A model generated the notes under the pieces. It saw nothing but the letters and a program-made list of their open reading frames with translations, made no database searches and was not told where the DNA came from. From contig NZ_CAMLSE010000007.1 of the NCBI RefSeq assembly GCF_946482605.1, positions 248,001 to 312,000 on the forward strand: a DNA stretch of 64,000 nucleotides. Direction: 5' to 3'. The position numbers were made by a program, and so were the translations under genes. This DNA comes from an uncultured Dyadobacter sp. Lineage in GTDB: Bacteria; Bacteroidota; Bacteroidia; Cytophagales; Spirosomataceae. Below are positions 51,840 through 59,869 of the stretch, piece after piece. How positions within the stretch are numbered: position 1 is the stretch's first letter; each line of letters begins with the position of its first letter.

Positions 51840-52718
51840 TCATGCAAAAAAATGGTGATAATCGTCCAAAAAACTATCTATGTTGATTGGCTTCTGCAAA
51901 ATTGCCTCGAAAATATGGTCGGAAACGACCTCAGCTTCTCCTCTTTTGTAATGCGCATAATCTTCCACCAATCCCTCCGCCTGCCAATCGGAAAAACCCA
52001 CGCCTATCAGCATTTCATGTAAAGCCGCAGGGGGTACATCGACAAACTCAACGGCACGTCCCAAAGTGTCAGAAAGCTTTGCGGCCAGATCCTGGTGTGA
52101 AAGCGCTTCCGGTCCGGTGAGGTTATAGGTTTTACCCTCGTGACCGGGCCCGGTCAACGCCGCCGCGGCCACGCGGGCAATGTCGCGGGTGTCGACCATA
52201 CTGATCCTGGCATCTCCGATTGCGCCAAAGAATTTACCCTGGTAAACAATACTGTCCCGAAAACCCAATAACCCCTGCATAAACAGGTTCGGGCGCAGGA
52301 AAGTGTACGTCATGCCGGAATCCCTGATGCGGTTTTCCACCTCTGCATGATAGCGCAGAAAGCGTACCGGTGAAGTGACATCGGCCGCCCATTGCGACAG
52401 CTTTACGATATGTTTCAAACCAGCCTTCGCGGCGAGCGCGACAAAAGTGCTTTGCTGCTTTTCAGCCAGTTCGGATGAATGGGTCAGCAGGAATGCACGC
52501 TCCATACCGGCCAATGCATTTTCCAAAGTCGCAGGCTCATTGAAATCACCAATTACAAGCTCTGCCCCGGGCAAGCCGGCCAGTTCTCCGGCACGGTCCA
52601 GTGAGCGGACCATCGCCCGGAACGGAATATTGCGGGACGAAAGAATTGCGGTGAGCTCACGGCCTATCGTGCCCGTTGCGCCGGTGATCAGAATGCGGGG
52701 AAATGCTGAATTTGACAT
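51840..52718 (-). CDS. NAD(P)-binding NmrA/atypical short-chain dehydrogenase family protein
   Basis: 292 residues. The N-terminus ILITGATGTIGRELTAILSSR carries GxxGxxG for the dinucleotide. SRNIPFRAMVRSLDRAGEL, GDFNEPATLENALAGMERAFLLTHSS and TYTFLRPNLFMQGLL follow the NmrA pattern; the catalytic Tyr/Lys pair of classical SDRs is not obvious. Members act as NADPH-quinone reductases (QorB-like) or regulators. Monocistronic on the minus strand with its own terminator. Substrate unknown. Confidence 0.9.
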   Translation of the reverse strand: MSNSAFPRILITGATGTIGRELTAILSSRNIPFRAMVRSLDRAGELAGLPGAELVIGDFNEPATLENALAGMERAFLLTHSSELAEKQQSTFVALAAKAGLKHIVKLSQWAADVTSPVRFLRYHAEVENRIRDSGMTYTFLRPNLFMQGLLGFRDSIVYQGKFFGAIGDARISMVDTRDIARVAAAALTGPGHEGKTYNLTGPEALSHQDLAAKLSDTLGRAVEFVDVPPAALHEMLIGVGFSDWQAEGLVEDYAHYKRGEAEVVSDHIFEAILQKPINIDSFLDDYHHFFA

Positions 52719-52813
52719 ATTTGATGCTTTTTGGTTGATTGATATGTCAAAATTAGCCTCCCGGTTTTAGGGAAAATTGTAAGAAAACGAAGCCGTACCT
52801 AATCCTGCAATGC

Positions 52814-52846
52814 AAAAGGCCGGCTGGTATGAACTACCAACCGGCC
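52814..52846 (-). terminator. Terminator of the propeller-HEAT-cytochrome gene
   Basis: On the minus strand GGCCGGTTGGTA (52846-52835) pairs with TACCAGCCGGCC (52829-52818), one mismatch, a 5-base loop, then TTTT (52817-52814). It lies about 40 bases after the stop at 52887. Confidence 0.8.
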
Positions 52847-52886
52847 CTAACGTAACCTCCGGCGTTGCGACCGGCAGCCGCATCCG

Positions 52887-55541
52887 CTACTTTTTCTGCT
52901 GCGACAGGAACGTGATCAACGACGCAAATTCCTCGTAAGAAAGCTCATTGGCCAAGCCCGGAGGCATCATCGAGGTTTCCATTTCCTTCCGCGAGGTGAT
53001 ATCAGCTACTTTAATCGTGTTTACCTGTCCTGCGATGTCACGGATCACCAGCTTTTCAGCCGATTCCTCCGAAACAAAGCCCATATAAGTTTTATCCCCT
53101 TTGGCAGTAATGAGTACCGACGCAAAACCCTGCGAAATGGACGCATTCGGTTTCAGGATCGATTCCGCGATTTGCTCACGGTTCATGATCGAGCCGATCT
53201 GGCCCATAAACGGCCCTTTCATTACCTCGCTTCTGCTCAGGCTATGGCATGCCACGCAGCCTTGCTTTGTGAACAGCAGCTTTCCCGCAGCCGGGTCGCC
53301 CTTGATTTTGGCCATCGCCAGCATTACATCCTCGATCGATGCCTGCCCAACCTGTCCCTTTTTGTTGCGGATCTTTTCAAGATCTACCTTGACCTCTTCT
53401 TTGGCAACCGCCACTTCCTCGCCGCCAAATTCGGTGATACCCATGCGGTTCCGCCCGTTCAGGTCGGCAAAAAACGGCTTGCCCGCTTCATCAGCTTTGT
53501 TCCATTCCTGAGTCAGGAAGTCCTTTATCTTGCCTGATGACGCCCATTCGATGGCTTTGTAGTAAGGCCCGTGCGTGTCCGGGCGCGTGCTCCACCACCA
53601 GGAGCCATCATAGTCGGCTTCCTTTTTATAGATTCTGCCCAGGGTCGTCAGGATCTGCTCTTTCAATGACTTGTCATTGGTTTTACCATAGGCTGCAATC
53701 AGTCCATCAACGGCTTTCTCATCGTGCATATAGCGTAACGCCCACAATGCGATCGTCGAGTTCCCGGTGCCTATCGCCTTCACACACGCATCCACGGCGT
53801 GCAGGGCAACAAGCGCACGCACGGCAATGTGAGGGGTAACAATGGCGGCGTTCGGGGTGGCATGCGGTCCTTCGGTCCCTTTTGCCGGTGCTACAAATGA
53901 AGCCGGTACTTTTACTTTCAAAAGCGCCTGTGCTGCTTCCGGACGGCCCAGACGGCCCAGACCTACCGCAGCGGCGATCTGTACACGGGGCGAACCATCC
54001 TCCATCGCTTTCAGGAACGGCTCGATGGGCACTTTCGCGATATTCGGCTTGCGATCGGTCAATGCCCGCAATGCAAATTCACGCACATCGTTGTCCGAGG
54101 TCAACTTCACCAGGTTTCCGATGCCTTCTGTACCGGCAGCCTGTCCATAGGTAAATATCCCCGCAGCCCGTACATAAAGCGGCAGGTTCTTGTCGGCCGC
54201 AATGGCCCACGAAGCTTTCGCAGCGTCTTTACCCGGCCGTGCCAGCATCTCCTGCTGAGCAGCGAGACGCTGCACCGCACTCTCGGATTTCAACAAAGCC
54301 GCCAGCTCCTTCACCGAAGCCTTTTTCAGGTCCTTAAACGCCTTGTACTGCCAGCCTTTCGGCACGGCGCGTACCACAAAGCCTTTACCGGGATTACCCG
54401 AGTAACCCGCGCCATCCCAGGCTGCCAGATACACCCTGCCCGAAGCGTCGATATCCAGGTCGGTAACCTGCGCGAGCTTGATAAACTCCTCTTCCTTTTG
54501 CTGAAATGTAGGACCATCGGCCGTTACGCGATGCACATACACCTGGCTGCGGCCCCAGTCGGCCATCATGGGCACACGGTTGTATTTCGCAGGCCAGTTA
54601 GGATCGTCCATGAAGAGCGAGCCTGTTCCCGAACCGCCCCCGAGGTCGATCAGCGCTGGAATGATTTCTTCTGTAAAATTTTTAAACAAAACCGGATAGC
54701 CATACTCGCCCGACTGTATCTGATTGCTGAAACGGATATTCCAGCCACCGCCGTCATTGGTATTGTCACGGGTAAAAATGTTCATATAAGGATCGATGGC
54801 CACATCGTAAATGTTGCGCATACCGTGGGTGTACACCTCCATTTCTGTACCGTCAGGGCGAACGCGAACGATACCGCCACCCAGTTGGGTCAGTTTCTTA
54901 CCGGAGCGGTCCACTGCGTCATGGAAACCGAAGTCGCCGACGGCAATGTAGATCCAGCCGTCGATACCCATACGGATCCCATTGGTGGAGTGGTCGGTGC
55001 CCCTGCTTTGAAGGAACTTAGGTGAGCTGATATTCCGGATCAGCGGCTTGGAGGGACCATCGGCAATGCCGTCATGATTCTTATCTTCAAAAACCACCAG
55101 ATCCATACCCGACGCCTTGCCGGTTTCCTTGGAGAATGTCGTATGCAGCACAAATACCTGATCACCTTGCGAGATGATACCACGAGGGTTGTCCACCTGT
55201 GCATAAGTAGTGTGCTTATCTACCTTGCCATCGTTGTCTGAGTCGACCAGCTTTACAATGCTGCCTTTTCCGGGCGTCTTGCCCAGGGAGCCGATCATGT
55301 CCACGCCTACGTACACTTCGCCCGTAGGCGCTACCGCCAGACAGGACGGGCTGGGCGTGAGGTCGTGACCTGCGAAATGCGTTACGCTCAATTCTGCCGG
55401 CCAGGAGGCTGCATTAGGAAGCGTGTCGATGCGGGTGAGGGTTCTGCTCTCCGACCGGCTGTTATCTTTTTGCAGGATACCGGTAGTCGTCCAGAAGAGG
55501 ATGAGGAGCCCCGAACAGAGGCTTAATGTAATTTTTAACAT
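52887..55541 (-). CDS. Secreted PQQ-dehydrogenase-like propeller with HEAT repeats and C-terminal cytochrome c
   Basis: 884 residues. A signal peptide (1-24) is followed by a beta-propeller of the glucose/sorbosone dehydrogenase type (about 50-400: LAVAPTGEVYVGVDMIGSLG, GGGIVRVRPDGTEMEVY, GMRNIYDVAIDPYMNIFTRDN). HEAT-like repeats follow (about 405-640). The C-terminus (about 735-884) is a class I cytochrome c with GCVACH (about residue 763) and a late Met-rich MMPPGL for the sixth ligand. This is the architecture of PVC-type heme-binding proteins. It probably oxidises a sugar or alcohol outside the inner membrane; substrate unknown. Confidence 0.92.
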   Translation of the reverse strand: MLKITLSLCSGLLILFWTTTGILQKDNSRSESRTLTRIDTLPNAASWPAELSVTHFAGHDLTPSPSCLAVAPTGEVYVGVDMIGSLGKTPGKGSIVKLVDSDNDGKVDKHTTYAQVDNPRGIISQGDQVFVLHTTFSKETGKASGMDLVVFEDKNHDGIADGPSKPLIRNISSPKFLQSRGTDHSTNGIRMGIDGWIYIAVGDFGFHDAVDRSGKKLTQLGGGIVRVRPDGTEMEVYTHGMRNIYDVAIDPYMNIFTRDNTNDGGGWNIRFSNQIQSGEYGYPVLFKNFTEEIIPALIDLGGGSGTGSLFMDDPNWPAKYNRVPMMADWGRSQVYVHRVTADGPTFQQKEEEFIKLAQVTDLDIDASGRVYLAAWDGAGYSGNPGKGFVVRAVPKGWQYKAFKDLKKASVKELAALLKSESAVQRLAAQQEMLARPGKDAAKASWAIAADKNLPLYVRAAGIFTYGQAAGTEGIGNLVKLTSDNDVREFALRALTDRKPNIAKVPIEPFLKAMEDGSPRVQIAAAVGLGRLGRPEAAQALLKVKVPASFVAPAKGTEGPHATPNAAIVTPHIAVRALVALHAVDACVKAIGTGNSTIALWALRYMHDEKAVDGLIAAYGKTNDKSLKEQILTTLGRIYKKEADYDGSWWWSTRPDTHGPYYKAIEWASSGKIKDFLTQEWNKADEAGKPFFADLNGRNRMGITEFGGEEVAVAKEEVKVDLEKIRNKKGQVGQASIEDVMLAMAKIKGDPAAGKLLFTKQGCVACHSLSRSEVMKGPFMGQIGSIMNREQIAESILKPNASISQGFASVLITAKGDKTYMGFVSEESAEKLVIRDIAGQVNTIKVADITSRKEMETSMMPPGLANELSYEEFASLITFLSQQKK

Positions 55542-55699
55542 ATAAAATTTAACAAAAATAATTCAACCCGCTCAGCGCGAGTTCATTGATACAGTACGCA
55601 TTACTAAAATAGAACGGGAGGTATAACTACTCAAAAATACCTTCCACATTGAAAGAAAAGCCGTGCAGGCCCCGCAAAACTGCTCATTTCCACGGAAAG

Positions 55700-56593
55700 C
55701 TATTTCTTTTGGTACAAAGCGAAGCGCATAAACAGCTCCGGCAATGCCTCCTGCTGGCCGTGCAGTGTTGTAAAATGGAAGTGGCGGTCGATCGAAAGCC
55801 CCTCCACATCGACGATCCGGCATTCTTTGCTTTGCAGTTCCTTCAAAACCGCATGCACTGAAATGAAAGCCATACTATCGGAATGGAGAATGTACAATTT
55901 CATGCTCTCGCTGCTGCTCAGCTGCATTTCCACCTGCAAATCCGAAAGATTCAATCCGATCGACTTCAATGCATGGGCGATGACTTCCAGGGTTCCCGAG
56001 CCCGGCTCACGCAGCAAAAGCGGTATTTGCCGAAGCTGGTCTGCATTCACCACACCCGTCACAGCTATTGGATTTCTGCTGTTGGCGACCAGGACGATCT
56101 CGTCTTTCAGAAACTCGGTATACTTGATGGCCGAGTTCTTTGAAAACCCCTCGATCACGCCCAGGTCGATTTCCTTCTGCTGCAATGCATGCTCGATCTC
56201 CTCGGTGTTTTTGGTGGTGAGCGTCACTTCGATATGATGGAACTTCCGGTGAAAGGCCGCCAGAATGGGAGGCAGAATGTACTGCGCAGCCGTTGTACTA
56301 GCCCCTAACCGGAGTTTTCCGCTGTTACGCTGCGAAAGGCTGTTGATCTCGAATTCGAGGTTCCTGTAAATGTCGAAGATCTGTTCGGCATGATGCAGTA
56401 CGATCTCGCCCGCCGGCGTCAGGCTGATCTTCGACCCGCTCCGCTCGAAAAGTTTTGTTTTCAACTGATTTTCCAGCTCGTGAATATGCTTTGTCACCGC
56501 GGGCTGGGTGATGAAGAGCTCCGCCGCAGCTTTGGTGAAGCTCAGCCGGCGCGCCACGGTCTGGAAAACTTGTAAGCGAAAGTCGAAAACCAT
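55700..56593 (-). CDS. LysR-family transcriptional regulator
   Basis: 297 residues. The N-terminal helix-turn-helix reads LSFTKAAAELFITQPAVTKHIHELE, followed by KTKLFERSGSKISLTPAGE. The effector domain starts near residue 90 (KLRLGASTTAAQYILPPILAAF, VIEGFSKNSAIKY). It is divergent from the PadR-permease operon and 158 bases upstream of the cytochrome gene on the same strand. Target unknown. Confidence 0.94.
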   Translation of the reverse strand: MVFDFRLQVFQTVARRLSFTKAAAELFITQPAVTKHIHELENQLKTKLFERSGSKISLTPAGEIVLHHAEQIFDIYRNLEFEINSLSQRNSGKLRLGASTTAAQYILPPILAAFHRKFHHIEVTLTTKNTEEIEHALQQKEIDLGVIEGFSKNSAIKYTEFLKDEIVLVANSRNPIAVTGVVNADQLRQIPLLLREPGSGTLEVIAHALKSIGLNLSDLQVEMQLSSSESMKLYILHSDSMAFISVHAVLKELQSKECRIVDVEGLSIDRHFHFTTLHGQQEALPELFMRFALYQKK

Positions 56594-56857
56594 TTGTCAA
56601 AACGAAATTCCTGTGTTTGAAATCCGCCAGCAAATAAACGCTATTAAGTTTAAACGACCCCAACTCGGCTGGCTACACATCAAACAAATTCACCCGTCGG
56701 CGTAACCCTGGCGCGTGAAAGCAATGTCCGCAAGCGGATTCCCCTTGTTCGTATTCGGACACTGAAAATGGTAAAATGTGGTCTGAGTGGCCAGAAATAA
56801 TGCTATTTAAACCCGGCACGCCATTTGTTATACATTTAAAGAAATAATCAAACCACC

Positions 56858-57178
56858 ATGAAGGGAACCTATCTGGGAGAATTTGAAGAGGTAGTGCTGC
56901 TGGCAGTCGCCATACTGGCGGGCGATGCCTACGGTGCGGCGATTACCAACGAGATCGAGCAGCAAATGGGCCGGTCGGTGAACCTGGGCGCTGTACACGC
57001 TGCATTGCACCGGCTGGAAGAGAAGGGCCTGTTAACGTCCCGCTTGGGCGGGGCCACGCAGGAACGCGGCGGGCGAAGCAAGCGCTTTTTCACGGTAACC
57101 ATGGCCGGAACCCGTGCCCTGGACAATATCCGCGAAATACGCAATCGTATGTGGGGCAGCATCCCCAGACCTGCCTGA
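56858..57178 (+). CDS. PadR-family transcriptional regulator
   Basis: 106 residues, a minimal PadR winged helix: LGEFEEVVLLAVAILAGDAYGAAITNEIEQQ, HAALHRLEEKGLLTSRLG and GRSKRFFTVTMAGTRAL. It is three bases before the first permease and surely in operon with it; PadR plus permease-prefix FtsX transporter is a recurring pairing. A -7-like TACATTTA lies at 56831-56838, giving a short leader. It likely represses this operon until a ligand or toxic compound appears. Confidence 0.93.
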   Translation: MKGTYLGEFEEVVLLAVAILAGDAYGAAITNEIEQQMGRSVNLGAVHAALHRLEEKGLLTSRLGGATQERGGRSKRFFTVTMAGTRALDNIREIRNRMWGSIPRPA

Positions 57179-57181
57179 GCC

Positions 57182-59869
57182 ATGAAGCCGATCACACCTC
57201 AACCGCCCAAATGGGCCGGCACCCTCCTTCGCTGGTTTGTCGCCACGCACCTGCTCGACGAGCTGGAAGGCGACCTCTATGAGCTCTTCACCCAGCGCGT
57301 ACACCAATATGGCGAGCGTCAGGCGCGTCTGCGGTATGTGAAAGATGTTTTCAGCCTAATGCGGCCCAGCCTGATGCGGCCCAGCCTGACGCGGCCCGGC
57401 CTAATGCGGCCCAGCTTAGTAAAGCCTTTTGCATTCAATGGGGCCGGGCATTCCTCCGGGACATCTTCAATCCAATATTCAGCCATGATCAGAAACAACT
57501 TTAAAATCGCCTTCCGGAAACTTTGGAAGCACAAAGGATTCTCCTTTATCAACATCATGGGACTCGCTGTGGGCATGTCGGCTTGCTTTGTGATCGCCTT
57601 GTATGTGCATTTCGAACTTAGTTACGATGCATTCAACCAAAAGGCCGACCGCATTTACCGGCTTTCACCAGACCTCAAAACCAGCTCCGAGACCCTGCAT
57701 TACAGTATCAGCTCCTGGGCTTTCGCACCTGCAATGCACAATGAATTTGAAGAAGTGGAGGCTTTCACCAGAGTAGCCACCCGCAATTATCTGGTGCGGA
57801 AAGGGGACCTGAAATTCAAGGAAGAAAAAACCGTGTTCGCCGACAGCTCCCTGTTCAGGATATTTGATTTTAAAATGATCAGGGGCAATCCCGCAACGGC
57901 ACTAAGGGAGCCGATGAGCATTGTTTTCACCGAAAAAACCGCCCGGAAATACTTTGGCGACGGCGACCCGATCGGACAGACATTGCTGCTGGGCAACGAA
58001 GGTATTCCTGCTACCGTGACCGGCCTGATGAAAGAGCCTCCCGCTAATTCGCAGATCAAAGGCGATCTTTTTGTTTCGATGAGTTCCTACACACAACACT
58101 TCAACAAAGGGATCGACCAGGATTGGGGCGCTTTTGGCAATACATCCTACCTGCTGCTCAAACCAGGAACGGATCCGGATAGGCTCGTCGCCAAACTGCC
58201 CCCGTTCCTGGAAAAACATGCCGGGAAAATGATGCGGGAAAACCAAATGCAGATCACCCTGCTGATGGAGCCATTGCTGGATATCTACCTGCATTCCAAA
58301 CGTAATGCCGAGGAGTCGGGCAACATGGCCAATGTGTATACCTTTGCTGTGATTGCCGCTTTCATACTGCTCATCGCCTGTATCAACTTTGTAAACCTCA
58401 CCACGGCACGTTCCTCGGAAAGGGCACGTGAAGTAGGCGTTCGCAAGGCGGTTGGAGCAGCGAGATCGCTCTTGACCCGCCAGTTCCTGAGCGAATCGGT
58501 GCTGGTGGCCCTCGTCGCATTTGCCGTTTCCGTGTTGCTGTCGGCGGGCGTTATTCCCCTGTTCAACGACCTTTCCGGAAAAATGATCAGCACGGGCATC
58601 CTGGACGAATGGCGCTGGGTGATCGCATTGTTCGGCGCGGCCCTGCTGATCGGCTGCGCTGCCGGTCTCTATCCTGCCTTTGTCCTCTCTGCATTTGACC
58701 CCATCACCGTGCTGAAAGGACGGTTCTTTGCCAGTACAAAAGGCATTATGCTCAGGAAGGGGCTGGTAACCGTGCAATTCTGCATTTCCATTGCGCTGAT
58801 CATCGCCACAATGGTCGTTTATACGCAAGTCCGCTACATGCGCAGCCGGGAAGTGGGTTTTTCCAAAGATCAGATGCTCGTTATCCAGGGTACTGCGGAC
58901 GCAAAGCGGAATGCGTTCCAGGAATCACTGCTGCACATCAGGGGCGTGGCGTCCACGGCCGCCTCCTCACGCGTTCCCGGTACGAAAAACAACGAAGCCT
59001 ACTCCGAAATCGAGAACGCCCGGGGTGAAATGCAAGCCGGGAACCTGGAAACGTACAGCGTGGATTTCGATTTTTTGAAACAATATGATATTGAGCTGGC
59101 TGCCGGGCGGCTGTTTTCCAGGGAATTTGGTTCGGATAGTTCCAAAGCACTGGTGATCAATGAAGCTGCCGTAAGAATGCTGGGTTATGCGACGCCGCAG
59201 GAGGCCATTGGTAAGAAATACAAACAATGGGGACGGGAGGGGACTATCATCGGCGTGGTGAAGGACTTTCATTTCAAATCATTGCAGGAACACATCACAC
59301 CGCTCACATTCCGGTATCTCGACTGGTGGAACGGCGAGCTGATTTCTGTCAAAATCGAAGGAGACGATGTCAAGGCGGCTGTGGCACAGATCGAAAAGGA
59401 ATGGACGGCACAAAATCCCGACAAACCGTTCTCCTACTACTTCCTCGACGAATATTTCGACCGCCAGTACCGCGCTGATGAGCGTTTTGAAAAGCTGTTC
59501 TTCCATTTTGCGGCACTGGCCATTTTCATCTCTTGCCTCGGCCTGCTGGGGCTGGCCTCCTACTCTACCGTGCAGCGAACGAAGGAAATCGGGGTTCGAA
59601 AGGTCATGGGAGCTTCCGCGGCGAGCATTGTCCGTCTCTTGTCCGAAGATTTCCTGAAACTGGTGGCGCTGGCATTCGTTATTGCCTCCCCCCTGGCCTG
59701 GTTCGGGATGCACCAGTGGCTGCAAAGCTTTGCTTACCAGACAGAGATACCCTGGTGGATATTCCTGACGGCTGCCATCCTTTCAACGCTGATCGCATTC
59801 ATTACGATCAGTTTCCAAAGCATTCGTGCGGCATTGATGAACCCTGTAAAAAGCCTTCGCAGTGAATAG
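57182..59869 (+). CDS. Permease-prefix FtsX/MacB-type transporter permease, with an internal minisatellite
   Basis: 895 residues. Residues 1-55 form a permease prefix domain (PPKWAGTLLRWF...HLLDELEGDLYELF). Residues about 58-82 are encoded by 15-base tandem repeats (units LMRPS). The MacB-type core begins near residue 100 (MIRNNFKIAFRKLWKHKGFSF), with a helix, a large periplasmic domain, FtsX helices around 390-510, a second periplasmic domain and final FtsX helices near 780-885 (VQRTKEIGVRKVMGASAASIV). Such permeases usually need a separate ATPase, which is not in this window. It overlaps the next permease gene by 8 bases. Confidence 0.93.
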   Translation: MKPITPQPPKWAGTLLRWFVATHLLDELEGDLYELFTQRVHQYGERQARLRYVKDVFSLMRPSLMRPSLTRPGLMRPSLVKPFAFNGAGHSSGTSSIQYSAMIRNNFKIAFRKLWKHKGFSFINIMGLAVGMSACFVIALYVHFELSYDAFNQKADRIYRLSPDLKTSSETLHYSISSWAFAPAMHNEFEEVEAFTRVATRNYLVRKGDLKFKEEKTVFADSSLFRIFDFKMIRGNPATALREPMSIVFTEKTARKYFGDGDPIGQTLLLGNEGIPATVTGLMKEPPANSQIKGDLFVSMSSYTQHFNKGIDQDWGAFGNTSYLLLKPGTDPDRLVAKLPPFLEKHAGKMMRENQMQITLLMEPLLDIYLHSKRNAEESGNMANVYTFAVIAAFILLIACINFVNLTTARSSERAREVGVRKAVGAARSLLTRQFLSESVLVALVAFAVSVLLSAGVIPLFNDLSGKMISTGILDEWRWVIALFGAALLIGCAAGLYPAFVLSAFDPITVLKGRFFASTKGIMLRKGLVTVQFCISIALIIATMVVYTQVRYMRSREVGFSKDQMLVIQGTADAKRNAFQESLLHIRGVASTAASSRVPGTKNNEAYSEIENARGEMQAGNLETYSVDFDFLKQYDIELAAGRLFSREFGSDSSKALVINEAAVRMLGYATPQEAIGKKYKQWGREGTIIGVVKDFHFKSLQEHITPLTFRYLDWWNGELISVKIEGDDVKAAVAQIEKEWTAQNPDKPFSYYFLDEYFDRQYRADERFEKLFFHFAALAIFISCLGLLGLASYSTVQRTKEIGVRKVMGASAASIVRLLSEDFLKLVALAFVIASPLAWFGMHQWLQSFAYQTEIPWWIFLTAAILSTLIAFITISFQSIRAALMNPVKSLRSE
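57353..57427 (+). repeat. 15-base in-frame minisatellite inside the permease gene
   Basis: Four near-identical 15-base units (57353-57367, 57368-57382, 57383-57397, 57398-57412; consensus AGCCTGATGCGGCCC) and one decayed unit to 57427. Each encodes five residues of the type S-L-M-R-P. The period is a multiple of three, so copy-number changes keep the frame. The neighbouring permease gene has no such repeats. Confidence 0.9.

Noticed and set aside
57353..57427. Possible CRISPR-like array
   Set aside because: Repeats are directly adjacent without spacers, 15 bases long and in frame within a permease gene: a minisatellite.
57902..58828. Minus-strand open frame of 308 codons
   Set aside because: Antisense to the first permease; His/Gln/Gly-rich composition without motifs.
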